Shown piece by piece: positions 12,701-24,618 of a stretch of DNA of 64,000 bases (positions are counted from its first letter, which is position 1; each line of letters starts with the position of its first letter). The notes beneath the pieces were generated by a model. That model saw nothing but the letters and a program-made list of their open reading frames with translations. It was not told where the DNA came from and searched no databases. Made by a program: the position numbers and the translations under genes. The DNA is from Larimichthys crocea (lineage: Eukaryota > Chordata > Actinopteri > Sciaenidae): the NCBI RefSeq assembly GCF_000972845.2, contig NC_040033.1:6346726-6410725 (forward strand), given 5' to 3'.

Positions 12701-14708
12701 CACAGATTAAAAAATGATCTCAGCCTCCCGGTCAGTCCGAGTCAGTGCTCCTTTTCTTGTCAGCCGCTGGAACCCAGGACTCCTGTTTTTTCTGTCTTTT
12801 TTTTAATATTTACCATCGCTGTGTCAAGGTAGAGCAGCTCTTCAGTAGATCAAATCAAAATACATACAAGATTATGTGGTTTTTCTTCTGTATTTTGGGC
12901 AACCCATTAAAATACATTTAGTTTCAAGTTTATTATTATAGTAGGTATCTAGCTAAAAACAAATGCATGTATAATACAGCAGTCCTGTTGAGTTATTATA
13001 TGTATTATGCAGTGAATCTGTGCTTGTCTTCCTTCATAAACCACAGATTGCCATGTATACTGTGGCTCAGCTTGGGTTGTGGTGCATTTCAACTTGGATT
13101 TCATGTGCTTATGCTCTGTTCAATGATCCGACGATCTGATTACCCATGACACATTAATGCACTTTGATTTTTCTGCTTTGAGCAATGCCGGGCTCAATCC
13201 TTCACACGAGCGTCCATTTCCCCAAACAATCATTAGCTGAAAATAGTTCAGAGAAAATAAATACTGCAGAGAGTTGAAATAACACCTGAGACCCAGATAT
13301 TTTGACTAACTGATGCTCAACAGGTTGTGTCCTGTTCTGAACCCACATTTAATGCTGCGAATCTAACTCCTTTCAAATTGGTTTAAAATTTAATTTGCTG
13401 TTATTTCCGGCGCGGTGACTTCAGGTGAACTGTACCAGCGGGCTGTAAACAAACACCCGAGAGAGAAAAGGTTTGTGGAACACGACGTCGAAATCCAGAG
13501 CTGAAGACAAGCCGACAGAGGAAACAAGGCAATAGCTGTTGCAGTGTGTGAATTACAACAACAGCCCATGAATATTTAAAGTGTGATCAGCAGAGACCTC
13601 CATTATGTGAGCTACTGAGCTGTAATGCCATGGCTGATTATGAGAGCAGGAACGGTTCATGTGCTGCTGTTGAGCTGACAGAATCAATCACCTCGTGTTG
13701 CGAACGCACGCAAACAGGTAGCTGTCGATCCATGCTGACCTGCGTGCCTGCTCATGATTATCCGTCTCTCCGCACGCAAACTAATGGGCTTGAAAAAACA
13801 CACCGGAGAATCAGTCCAATGCGATTTCTTATTCTCTTTTTCCATGCCATAACGGCACTTCCTTTACGTCTCTGCTGCAAATTATGACTTAGAATTGATG
13901 AATTATGGCGTCCGGCCACGTCGGGTGCTCCTCTGCCCCCGAATCAATTTAAGTGACTTTCCCCCCACAGTGAGAATGGACTTTTTGTTAAATGACTTCA
14001 TGAGAAAAAATTATAGCTATAAATGCGAAGCCAACACCAGCTGTTATGAAGATTTATCGCCGTAGTTAATGTTAATATACCGCCCCGCCCTATCGTATCA
14101 AACGCTGAGGCCACTGTAGGTCAGCCAATTGGGTTTTATGTTATCCTTGTTATTTCCTCTGTCCAGTATGAAATGTCAAAATGGTCGAGAAAAATCAACA
14201 GCTTCTGTAATAATTGCCTGCTGTCAGATTTAAGGCGGATGTGTCCTTGGAGAAACTAGTCGTTAAAAAATAATATTTGCCACGCTCATGCTCCAGATTT
14301 TTCCAAATAACCAGCTTGATTCACGGGTTTATAAAACTGGTTTGTCCATTTTGTAGTAGCAAAACACAAGGGTTCACCCAAAAGACATGAAATATGCAAA
14401 ACGTCATGCCAGTGAGGTCATTAAAAACTGCTTTCTACATTATTTTTTTAAGCCAAAAGATCATTTTCCATTCAAGTCCCAAAACTCTGGGCAGGATCTT
14501 TGGTATTCTTTGGCATGTACAGGAAGATCCAACTGCTACAACAAAGCTGACCTTTGTCACACAGCATTCAAGTGAATTAATAACAAAGTTTACGGCTGTA
14601 ATGCTTCCATTTTAATCACTTGCAGTGAGTTTAGCAACATATACAAGCAGATTTTGGCAGATTTGAATTCATAAAGTGGCCCCAAATGCAGATATAAAGG
14701 TTGGGTGA
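9746..14708. other. Long repeat-poor non-coding stretch
   Basis: About 5 kb with no recognised exon or interspersed repeat. It contains a (CTC)n run at 11481-11500 in a GC-richer block (11280-11540), a GT/GA dinucleotide patch at 12077-12098 and a T-run at 12427-12441. The lack of repeats over this length, in a window otherwise full of them, is compatible with regulatory constraint but does not prove it. Open frames such as 10254-10604 and 11712-12044 have no domain and overlap frames on the other strand. Confidence 0.5.
11481..11500. repeat. (CTC)n trinucleotide run
   Basis: About six copies of CTC in tandem, next to a GC-rich block. Simple sequence repeat. Confidence 0.85.
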
Positions 14709-14980
14709 ACAAAAGGGTAACTTTAATTACTTACCGAGCATGTTGGCAAACACAAAATAACAAAAGGTGGCACAGAAGTCCAGAACAATCCAAGTAGTCC
14801 AATCGACAGAACTGAACAGAGACAACCTGCGGTATAAACACGGAGACTAAATACAGAACTAATTATGAACAGGTGAAAACTAATCAGGCTGGAACAGATA
14901 AACAAAAGTGGCAGGAAAAACAGTAAGAAGTAAGAACAAATTTTGTGTTCTGGGTTTGTCAGACCAAAGAAAAAAGTGTT
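14709..14980. repeat. Probable interspersed repeat of unknown class
   Basis: The sequence has the flavour of a widespread fish repeat: 'aaggtggcacagaagtcc', 'aacaggtgaaaactaatcag' and 'aacagataaacaaaagtgg'. Only this copy is recognised in the window, so the call rests on general familiarity and not on internal comparison. It abuts family B directly at about 14981. The 88-codon minus-strand frame within it is hydrophobic by composition but has no domain. Confidence 0.4.
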
Positions 14981-15370
14981 ATTAACCACCCAGCCAAATT
15001 TGAATGATTAAAAATATCGACATGTTTATGAAATCAGGTGTCAAAATCAGGTAAAAATGAATTCTAAGCGGCAGGACTGTGGGGGCGTGTCCTCTGAATG
15101 TGCTGAAGCCACGCCCACTCGTGGGAGCGGTCAAGCAGACATTTTATAAGCGACTGAAACGTGTCAGATGAGTTCAGAAAATGACACGAATAACTTTGAA
15201 ACACTCTGAGCTGAGATTAATTCATCTCTATCTCTCAGGGTGGCCTCAGCGTGTCATCGAGCCAGGACTGAAAACTGGTGAAAAACTGTTTTAACCTCTA
15301 ACTCCACGTGTCAGTGATATATCGTTCAAAGTCTTTTTTTCAGCATCTATTTTTCAATATATTCAGATTA
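14981..15370 (+). repeat. Interspersed repeat family B, copy 1
   Basis: It aligns over its full length with the reverse complement of 57811-58140. Shared blocks in order are 'accacccag', 'tttgaatgattaaaa', 'tttatgaaat', 'caggactgtgg', 'ggcgtgtc', 'gaaacgtgtcag', 'attcatctctatctct', 'cagggtggcctcagcgtgtc', 'atcgagcca', 'taacctctaactccacgt' and 'cagtgatatat'. This copy has about 60 bases near 15100-15160 that copy 2 lacks, including 'agccacgcccactcgtggg'. There is no coding capacity. The two-copy match makes a dispersed element certain. The class is unknown. Confidence 0.85.
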
Positions 15371-17313
15371 TGGATTTGGATAACGTTGAACTGGAGTTAT
15401 GGCTGTTTTCTGGAAGCAAGCATTACACAAGATGCAACAAATCTGGCATTCAGAGCAGACATTTGTGACCTGTTTCAGCCATGAAATGAAAAACCTGGAG
15501 AAGAGCCAGCCTTGTCAGAGGACGTATCGAGGGTGACAGTGAAATCTCTTCTGTAGCTGTGAGAGGGGTCACACCTGTTGTGGCACAAACAGCCACATGT
15601 TGAACATGCACCACACAGGGCTAAAGGTCTGGCTTTACAAAAAACACTTTGTGAGCACTGCTCGGTGACACGGAAATGGTTGTCACTCCTAAATCGCAGA
15701 TAAATTTGCTACAGGGCTCTGCTTATGCACAGTCATGCATAAGCAAGAGGGAAATTATGTTATTTTTCAAATTATAGCTTGCACGTTGATGAAACAGCCC
15801 CTGGGTTCTCAGGTTGCAGGCGTGTTTTAAAATACCCTGCTGCACACATGATGTTCTATTTGCAAGTGTGAGTCGTAACGCTAACTTTGTTTGAAATTTG
15901 TACAAGAGCATATGCTGCATCCACACACACACTCGATGCCATGGCTGCCATGGCAACCACTGAATATTTTTGTGCTTATTGATCTAAATGCCAGCTCCAT
16001 GGAAACTCAATGACATTTAAGTTATTTACTTGATTAGATAATCAGATCAGGAAACTGAAAACAAACGCGGGGAAGAAGGATTTGTCATCCGTTCCTCTTC
16101 CTGACCACAATCCTGCATCGGATGGTGGCTTCGCAGCGCGGTTCAATAACGATTGTCCCACACAAATTGAATGTTTTTTTTTTCATTCCTTGCATTGCCA
16201 CTTCAGCGCCCTTCGGTTTAGTGCGCCGCAGTGATGATGTGTGATGATCAGCGACATCTCGGATACAGATGACGGAGTCGCATTTATCACACAAAGCCAT
16301 GTTTACATTATTATATTCGAGGACTAGATTCTGGTGCATTCTTTTCATGTGATCAAAATAACAAATATCTGGCCGAAACCGGCTCTTTTGTCATTTCCCG
16401 GTTGTTTATTTGTGTAGCCCTTAATCACAGCTGTCGCCTCGAAGGACTTCTATACACCCACATCAGGGGGAAAAAATGAAAAACAATAAATTAAAAAGAC
16501 ACCCCCCTCAACCTTTCGACACTCCCTGCGAAGGAGGAAATAAAAACCCTCATTAAGAAGTTCAAATCAGCAAAACAAAGTGAAAACAATTAACGAGCCA
16601 CTCCACAGTGTGCTTTAATATCAGTCGTTACGCAGCATGCTCCTCTTATTGCTTACAAGACGATGAGGGGATATTACTGAGATTTGGTTTTTTCGCAGGG
16701 CGCTCCAAGCGGGCTCTTGTCGTTCGAAAAAAAAAAAACTCAAGACATTTCATCCTGGCACACGGAGCAGTCACACTGAGCCAGAAGCAACAGTATGGAA
16801 GCCTAATTGAACTCTCTGTGATTCCCCTCTCAAGGGCTATTCTCAGTGCTCATTATCTTACCCTTGTCCCCGTAAAGACCAGATGACTTCGCTTTGACTT
16901 TGAACCTCCCTCTCCAAACAGGTCACTCGAGCTCCCTTTTGTCCTTTCATCTTCCCTTTGGCTTTTATAAATAAGCGAGCCTGGCGCGTCTCTCTCTCTC
17001 TCCAGAGGTGCGGTTGCATCACCTCAGACAGCTGCCAGCAGCGGCTCTGCCGAGAACAAAGAAGATCCAGGCAACTCTGCTCTAATCACTTTAGTCATAG
17101 TGTGTGCTGACTATGCCAACATAACACACTCAAATGATACATATATATATTTTTTATATGTGAAATAGAGAATTTCCAGGACGCCATTATTTTTCTCTCC
17201 TTCACACTTGTCATTTTTACGACTGACTGTGTTCGGCATCCTGTCACTGAAAAGCCCAAAGAAAGCAGACTCTCAAAGTTGAAGCAACTGGAACACATGG
17301 CAACACAGACATC
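15371..17313. other. Non-coding stretch with one promoter-like segment
   Basis: No exon or repeat was recognised. A (TC)n run lies at 16989-17001, inside a promoter-like segment listed separately. Frames such as 16085-16348 on the minus strand have no domain. Confidence 0.45.
16950..17060 (+). promoter_or_regulatory. Weak core-promoter-like segment
   Basis: A TATAAATA box (16966-16973) is followed by a GC-rich segment (gcctggcgcg), a CT run and GC-balanced sequence, against an AT-rich background. The arrangement resembles a TATA promoter with a start site near 16997-17000. No open frame with coding character follows within the next kilobase, so this is speculative. Confidence 0.2.
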
Positions 17314-17610
17314 GGGATGTAACTAAGTACTCAAGTACTGCACTTGAGTCTTTTCTTTTCATGCCACTTTCTAATTTGTACTTTTGTCCTTGTTATTGTA
17401 ATTATCTGACAGATCTGCTTAGTACTTTAAGAACTTAGTACTTCTGAGTAAAATCACTTTTTGGATCTTTAGATCTTCTCAAGTACCCTCTTGTCCTTGT
17501 TCTTTCACTTCTCTTCTTTCGACTTCTTGTCCTTCACGTTTTACACATTTTGCAGAGAAAATCTAAAAAGAGCTTATAAAACTTAAATTACTGTCCAACA
17601 GTATACATGA
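17314..17610 (-). repeat. Interspersed repeat family F, copy 1, left part
   Basis: The sequence has the 'gtaactaagtac', 'tcaagtactgcacttgagt', 'tttgtactttt' and 'atctgacag' words of a well-known fish repeat. Farther in come 'gcttataaaact' and 'ccaacagtata', which also correspond to blocks seen inverted in the copy at 60.7 kb. The strand sign is relative to copies at 60.7 and 62.1 kb. The element continues at 18255 after an inserted family A element. Confidence 0.7.
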
Positions 17611-17721
17611 CTTACTGAAATTGTACCTGAAATGATGAGTGACTGAAGTCTTTTCATGCAAAAACTGTTCCATCTCAAGTGGCAACCAATGGTAACGTGA
17701 AACACTTGAGAGAGATGCACC

Positions 17722-18195
17722 GGCTTCACTTCAGGCAATGGAAGTCCCAAAAACTGCAGTTCCTCAAACGTCCACTTGAGGCTGGCTCCAGAACGAGTCA
17801 GTCTCCATAAGTCCCCATGTTCAAATGTCCAACTTCACAGCAGAAATAAACATGTTTACAGCCTGGTACAAAAAACTGTTTTGGTCTCTATAGCTAATTT
17901 CCCCGTTCATGACAACTGTACTGAGGGTGAATTTATATACAACTCACCTGTTCAGATTATATTAAGGCTTAAAGTTCTGCATTATTAACAGCATTCCCAT
18001 TTTGATTGACAGATGGGTGCTGTTACAGGAGGCTTTGTCTGAGCAACCAGGCTTCAGCCGGCTTCAGGTCCACAGACGATCCCTGTCGTCCATTTTTTGA
18101 TTAGCCAGGAGGCAGAAGAAGCGATATTGCCTCTGAGCTTCACAAACCTGTTGGTGACATCACGGATACGCTGTCCGAGTTTTATACTGTCCATG
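17722..18195 (-). repeat. Interspersed repeat family A, copy 1, nested in family F
   Basis: It matches 36963-37427 in the same orientation over almost its full length: 'ggaagtcccaaaaactgcag', 'ttcctcaaacgtccacttga', 'gaacgagtcagtctccataa', 'aacatgtttacagcctggta', 'caactgtactgagggtgaat' and 'atattaaggcttaaa'. It also matches the reverse complement of 33727-34367. Family F sequence lies on both sides, so A inserted into F. The 70-codon frame at 17776-17988 is only repeat sequence. Confidence 0.9.
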
Positions 18196-18254
18196 TTCCA
18201 GCTTCGTTAATGTGACGAGTCTTACTTTGGTTGGACAAAACGAGCATTTTTGTA

Positions 18255-18628
18255 CACAAAACTGTACTACATTTCACTCCAACAGTAAAACTCTACTTTT
18301 ACATTAATGCATGAGTTATAGTAAGGAAGTGAATAACTTAGTTTTAAGGGTCACGCACCAAATGGTTCTCACCAAGATACTACAAACATAACAAACTAGA
18401 GCAATAGCATAATGAGAACAAAAAAAACAACCTAATGCATTATACGTATCAAAGTCAACACACAGTCCTGCTAAGACATAACAATAATCTTATTAAATAT
18501 TATACAATAGTATAAATGTGACAGGCAAGATTTTTCTCTGCTTTGAGTACTTTTACTTCAGTAACATTTAAATGCAGGATTTTTACAGTGTGGTATTAGT
18601 ACTTTATAACTACTTCCCCTGTCACTGT
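18255..18628 (-). repeat. Interspersed repeat family F, copy 1, right part
   Basis: It resumes with 'gtactacatttcactcc' and 'acattaatgcatgagt', and ends with 'gagtacttttacttcagtaa', 'aaatgcaggatttttacagt', 'gtggtattagtacttt' and 'cttcccctgtcactg'. These are the family's terminal words. A middle segment near 18340-18480 is not recognised and may be a further insertion or decay. Confidence 0.7.
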
Positions 18629-18630
18629 TT

Positions 18631-18655
18631 AACACACACACACACACACACACAC
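18631..18655. repeat. (AC)n microsatellite
   Basis: About twelve AC units directly beside the end of the family F copy. Confidence 0.95.
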
Positions 18656-19341
18656 TGCGTAGCCATGATCAAACAATGATAGCTGCTGGAATCATCATTT
18701 ACTACGCTTTTATCCCTGCACACACATCTCTCTGTTTACTTAACATCAGCAAGGGATCTTAGTGGTTAATGCTCCCCTGTAGATGGCTTTCTGTAGCGTA
18801 GCGAGCACACAGACTCGTTGAAAAGCCATCCGAGTTGTTGCGCTTGATGCTTGATTTCTTTTTGCAACTCACGCAGTCATACTTAAATGTACATTTTCAG
18901 GCCTATAGCTGCAGAAAATACGCATCCCCCACCAGAGCAAAGCCTTACATCGAGTCCGTGGGTGAATCCGCATCCAGATGGCATTCGAGCAGACATGCCG
19001 TGATTACAAAGATGCAAGGAAAAGTGGCATTTAAAGAATTTAAAAAGAACAAAAGGGCATTCGCTAAGAGCATTGTGTGAACATCTTCTCAGAGTGTTGT
19101 TTCCATATAGACAGAAAAAAGTCCATGGCTTTGTTTCCCTGAGATGTGACTTCTACTGTCGTACAAATAATGATGTTCTCCCCGCGTAGCAAAGGCGAAA
19201 GCAGCATGATGTTATGCCGTTGCAAAACCTCTTAGGGAGCACGTTAGATGGACAGTTTGATTCTTGCCCTATCTTCTACCAACAGTCTGAACTAGTTTCT
19301 TTTTACCTATAAAGAAAATGTTCCTCTAACATCTAAAGACA
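18656..19341. other. Non-coding, nothing recognised
   Basis: Unique-looking sequence. The 81-codon frame at 18835-19080 has no domain and no codon preference. Confidence 0.5.
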
Positions 19342-19460
19342 CAGGTTGACATTTTGAAAACTCACTGCCTTTTTTTTTGCAGAGAGTTAGATGAGAAGAT
19401 TGATACAACTCCTGTTTGCACGGTAAATATGAAGCTACTGGAAAAACAGCGTCCTGTCTA
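19342..19460 (+). repeat. Family C, copy 3 (left-end fragment)
   Basis: It reads 'ggttgacattttgaaaa', then 'gagagttagatgagaagatt', 'gatacaactcc' and 'ggtaaatatgaagctac'. These are the left-terminal blocks of the family, also seen at 58.18-58.23 kb. The palindromic core is missing, so this is a truncated copy. A T-run at 19372-19379 sits where intact copies read 'cttattcgctttcttg'-like sequence. Confidence 0.7.
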
Positions 19461-21194
19461 AAGTTCACAGTTTGCACTCAAGTTATGTGACTTCAATAAT
19501 TGGCAGGTTTGAACCGTGACAACACTGTACACCATGCAGAAATCATGAAAACCAGTCATGGATGGGTGAAAAACCTCTTATCACTTTGTTGCGTCTGCGT
19601 TCTGAGTTTGATAACCGCTCCAACACCTTTAGAATAAACTTCCCAGTCAACTTTAAAAACCTTTTGTCGCCTTATACAAAGAAACAGATGGTAGGAGGGC
19701 AAAGGAACGCTCACGCGAACCGTTTTTGGAATCAGTCACATGTTCTTAAAAGGCAAACTCACCCCCACTGAGTCTGTATGCCTCTCTACCTGTGTTTAGT
19801 GGGATAGACTCCACAATCCTTTGACCTTGAACACGAATAAAGGACGGAGTTATTTTTCACTTATCGCAGCACATGGGTCATTTGTTGGAAGTGTACCCTC
19901 CTTTTAACTCCGTGACCGAGGATGCCCTGCAGTAGCTTGTTCAGCCCCGCGGTGAACGGCTTCATATCTCCTGCACACCCTTCGCAGCCCTCCATAAGAC
20001 ATCAGTACTAACCAGCATCAGTACCTGAGCTTTGAAGTGTGTTTCAAAGGTACATCAAAAGGTAGCTGGAGTAGAGGTACACGGATGTCGAAGCAGATTT
20101 CGTTTCATTTCATAAATGTAGGCTGCTAATTTAATTGTGATGTAACAGTAATTATCAGCATTTGCATCGAGCTTTAGAGCTGAGTGGTTGCTGCACAGAC
20201 GTCAGAAGACTAATTTGACATTCTGAGAGCATTTTACATTCAACACAAATCACACTTTTCCATTAAATGTTCCCCACTCGTGATGCATCACGTCTCTCTC
20301 CATCATCTTCGGCAAAACCCGTCACTTACCTGTCAGCTACGTCGACGCTCACCTCAAACACAGGCACGTATACACAAAAGGTAATTAACTCCTCAGCTTT
20401 AGAATCCACTGACAGGCAATTATACTGTTTAAACATACATGAACGCACACTCCAAAGCAGACCATGTATCTTAGATAACAAAGCGTTTAATGGGCCGTGA
20501 AAGAAGTCGGATGCTGTGTTTGTTTGCCCAGGATGTGAATCATCAATTATGGATGCTGGATTTATGCGTTGGATTTTATAGAAGTGGCCTGGGCGGTATG
20601 CGGATGACCTTTCGCCGCAGCGGAGGCCTCGAGACATCACGGTCAACATCACAGAAGAGTTCATTGTAATTGGCTTTAAAGCGGCAAAAATCGATATGTA
20701 TCAAATGACAATGTGTGATGCGAAAGAGCCAGGTCGTAGTGATGAATAATCACCTGAGTCTGCAGCTCCCGTCAGCTTTACATCACGCCCGTAAAAATTT
20801 GAGATGCGGCAGCACGTCTGGCTCGACAGTATATCAGACGTTGTACTTAGTAGGCAGGTTTAACTCGGGGCGCTTTGATTTTACGGCAGTGATTCCCAAC
20901 AAGCTGTACTTGTGCAGGATACCTCTGCAGTTTACAGCTGCAACTAAGAAATAGAAAATGGGATTTGATGACGGAAATATAATCATACAACGTATTTGTT
21001 TAAAATGGATCGATGTTGGTGCTGATGTTTACTCAATAAGCTGCCTACCAACCTCACTTATCAGTCGTAGAACATGTTGGAATTGAGAGTGTGCGGAGCT
21101 CATATTGACAACAACATCACTTTGACCATTAATAGTTTTATATAATTTTATTTACAAAAGTTCTTGTTGTTCTTTGACCTTGATTAAAGGTCAC
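19461..21194. other. Non-coding, nothing recognised
   Basis: No exon or repeat was found. Two overlapping frames on opposite strands (20267-20500 and 20326-20664) show neither domain nor codon preference. Confidence 0.5.
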
Positions 21195-21655
21195 GTTGAA
21201 GACGCCTCTTCCTAATCTCTTGTCTAAAACACACTACATGTGGAACGACTCTGCCACGGCGACGGAGCCGTTACGTTTCAATGTTAGTCAATGTGTCAGC
21301 TCACACAGTCTCCGGTACCGCTGCATCACGGCTCCGGAACGTCTGCGGCGACCGGCGGCCCTCCGCAACACATACGCAGAGCTTCTATTTTTCACGGACA
21401 CCGGAGCACGGCGCATGAATTCAGCACAGAACAGATTGTGCTGGGAGGGAAATCAGCTACAAAATACAAAATAAAACCCTGGTTGATTTTCATAATAAAA
21501 TACTCCGTGTTCACCCACATCATAATGGGCGGGGCCGGCCTGAAGTCAACAGGTCAGAGGTTTTCAGGCATCTTTTCACACCATGGATGAGGAGAAGTTG
21601 ATTCTGGAGGTCCAAAATCAAAATTTGGCGAGAAGTATTAGATAAACAGTTAATA
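21195..21655 (+). mobile_element. GC-rich interspersed element, possibly PIF/Harbinger-derived
   Basis: A GC-rich block (21240-21420) contrasts sharply with its flanks and carries several CpG-rich words. It is followed by 'cctggttgattttcataata', 'ataatgggcggggcc' and then a short frame at 21593-21655 beginning MDEEKLILEVQ. That start resembles the N-terminus of MADF-domain proteins carried by PIF/Harbinger transposons (a known family trait), but it stops after 20 residues. I also recall GC-rich words of this type as repetitive in percomorphs. There is no second copy in the window, no terminal repeats were identified, and ends are approximate. Confidence 0.4.
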
Positions 21656-24365
21656 AAGCTAAAAGTAATGGATATAAATAGTTAAATGTTGACCAAACTT
21701 GACCAAAACAACCTAAACATTGACCATCTTATGAAACAATATTGAAATAATGTCCACTTTACTATCAGCGGTAGTACGTCCCATCCAGTTTATAATCCAT
21801 TCATATTAACACAGCGGTTGAGTCAGTGAAGTGTACCTCAGGTTGGGAGCCACTGGTTTCAGACTTAAGCACATAAGCAGTACCATAATCTCATAGATAC
21901 TAAAGTCAATACCTGCATTGCAAATGAGATTAGGTCAATGTGTGATATTCATTTGAGATTCATTTCAAATTGTTTTTTTTCTTTTCCTATGAAGCCTAAT
22001 CTGTGGCATTGTTCAGGGATGAAAAATAATAATCTCCAAGCAGCAGATGTGAACATCATGAATGCTGATACAGATTGAAAGGGATCTTATGGTTCTTCTT
22101 TCATGTTAATTCCTGATTTAATCTACAGTATTTTCCTCAAGCCCATCAGATATTGAGAAAATATATTTGTCCTAGTTACTGAGATCATCCGCTACCAGCT
22201 GGCGGCCAGCGAGCGCGGTGATTAATTCTCCAAAAAATATGCACTGACTCAAACATTAGGCACTTGGTCTAAAAGCTTTCCTCCGAGATGTGTTTGAAAT
22301 GGCAAAGAAATGCTGAAGGGGAGACAACGAAAAGTGATTCTGTGATCGGAGGAGCTGTGTGGGCTCCCCAAACTTCTCCGATTACATCTGTGTGGTATGA
22401 AGACCTTGGAATGGAAAGTGTAAATAAACGAAACAAAACTCGGGGTAGAGAATACATGGGCGCTACATCCTCGCACTTTGATCTAATTTAAATGAAGGCT
22501 ACCATCTACAAAACGCTCTCTAATTATTTTGTCTTTGAATCTGAAATGAGAATACCCAAGGGGACTTCGACGGAGGTCTGAAAGAACTGCAGCTGAAACT
22601 CATTTTCTCTTTTCCCCGTGCTCTGAGAGGTCGCCCTCCACAAACACAGCGACGATGAAAATAAAGAGAATTGGATGCTAGATTAAATCATGCATTTAGG
22701 GCTTGGAAACACAGGAAAGGCCTTGAGTCAATGTGCTATTCCAGTGTTGTCTGCAGTTGTTTCAAATGGCCCCCACCTACTGAAAAGTTTAATCTGCTTT
22801 CTGCGCCATATATAAATGAAAAATAATAATAAAAAAATTGGCACAGACGCTCATCAACACTTCCCTCTCAGAGAAAACACCATGGCAGTCTGCCATCTCT
22901 CTGCTGAATCATTACGTTCATTCCAATAACCAGAGTGGAAGTGTACGAGGGGACGGCAGACAGAAAATATCTCGCCCTCTTTTCTCCAGAGGCCAACTCC
23001 AGTCCTGTGATTCTCACCCTTCAGATTCTTGTCTCACCTTGACATTTCCAGCTAATGACACTGACCGAGGGCTTTGGATTTTTCATGGCTTTGTGCGGGC
23101 GCGTGCCATTTCTGTGATTGAACTAATAACAGATTCTTTGATGTAATTGTGCCGGTCAGCTTGGGATTGCTCTTCATGAACTCTGTGCAGAATGACTTTG
23201 TGTCTCCAGTGATTCAAGACTTCAAACCTCCCTTTTTTTTTTTTCCTATTCCTGGAACATATTTTCTCCCCCGCTGCCTACTTCTGCTGATAATTATATA
23301 TAACTGCATGAGCCATTCAAATAAAATGATGCATGCATGTACTAGGTTCCTGTTCACCGTCTGACAGAAACGTGTAGCTGCTGATGCAAACTGCTGAACC
23401 TTCGCATTCAACTGGTGGTTACTGGGAAGCAACCACAAGAAACACAATGTATTTGTTACAGACATCAGCACTCCCTGCTTCTAGTCACTAAACTAGCTCT
23501 ACAAAATAAGAGCATTTTCAGTCTCTGTGCTTTTTGTTAGCAGATAGTTTTGATGTTAGATGAAGAGCTGAGAGTGACAGATGTATTTTTTTTTTTAGTT
23601 TGTGAGCATGAGCAGATCTTCGCAAAGATTAAAAAGGCGAAAAAATACTTGTTGGACTATGCCGTGCTGTTGTGGGATATTTTGGGAGATGCTCTTATTT
23701 GCTTTCTTGCCAAAATTCCCCCATCTGTATGGTGAACATGTAGCTGCAGACAGCAGCCGGTTGGCTCCAAACAAGGAGAAAAACTGGCTTGGCTCGCAGC
23801 AAAATGCTATCAGCATTTGGAAGAAAAGGGAAGATATATATATAAAAAAAGAAAGAAAAACAAAACAATAGACACAAAGAAAAATATCATAAAATGGCTG
23901 GACCTGCGACATCAATTGGGTTTTTTTTTTTTATTATCCTTTCTTTGTTCCCTTTCCTTGTCTCTCCCGATTTATTTATTTTTTTCCGTCCTTTTTGTTT
24001 GTTTCTTTTGTTTCTAACCCTGCCACCACCATCTCCACCCCCCTCATTGCTCCTCTGCACTTGCATACACACACACACAGGAATCACAATAGACTGCCCT
24101 GCACCTTCTCCGATAAACACATCCCACATTCCACAAGTCCTGGCACTTTTCACAGGTTTGTTTTTCTTCGTTTTTGTTGTTGCCATTATGTGCACCTAAT
24201 GCATGTTTTACCCTGTTGTGCTAATCTTGCCATGTACTCTTTGTATTTAGGTCTGTCTTGTCATAACAGGTTATATCTCATCTTTTTGGCTGTGTTCGAA
24301 GGTACAAACCTCTTAAGGTAATCTGACACATAACCCATGCATAACACAGGGATTCTCTCTTTTTA
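21656..24365. other. Non-coding stretch with low-complexity patches
   Basis: No exon was recognised. Pyrimidine-rich and A-rich low-complexity runs lie at 23231-23246, 23585-23598, 23838-23890 and 23920-24010. Several overlapping frames on both strands between 23.5 and 24.3 kb (for example 23894-24199) result from these runs. Confidence 0.5.
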
Positions 24366-24618
24366 GACTCTGCTAGGTGGTGCACAGGTTCCGGGTTTAA
24401 AACCCGCCAGCGGGCTGCAACCTTTTTTCCACGTACTCCTGCTTTCTCCCCCAGTCCAAAGACCTGCGGGTTGGTAGGTTAATTGGTGACTCTAAATTGC
24501 CCAAGGGCGTGAACGCTTGTCTCCGTGCGTCAGCCTGAGGTGAACTGGCGCCGCTGGGATCGTCTCCTGCTCCTCGGTGACCCCGTTAAGGATAAGCGGT
24601 TATGGAAAATGAATGATA
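24366..24618 (+). repeat. SINE/LINE-tail-type fish repeat, copy 1
   Basis: A tRNA-promoter-like head ('ggttccgggtttaaaaccc', resembling a B box) is followed by 'cccagtccaaagacctg', 'ggttaattggtgactctaaa', 'ttgccc' and a tail reading 'ggataagcggttatggaaaa' then 'tgaatga'. This is a repeat very widespread in fishes. The second copy at 46085-46345 shares the middle and tail. About 45 bases that usually lie between head and middle appear deleted. The exact class (tRNA-derived SINE or 3' end of a LINE) cannot be settled here. Confidence 0.8.

Noticed and set aside
23890..24320. Several overlapping hydrophobic or basic frames
   Set aside because: They arise from T-rich and A-rich low-complexity sequence read on both strands.
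24380..24412. tRNA-gene-like B box
   Set aside because: It is the head of a SINE-type repeat; no cloverleaf can be formed from the surrounding sequence.
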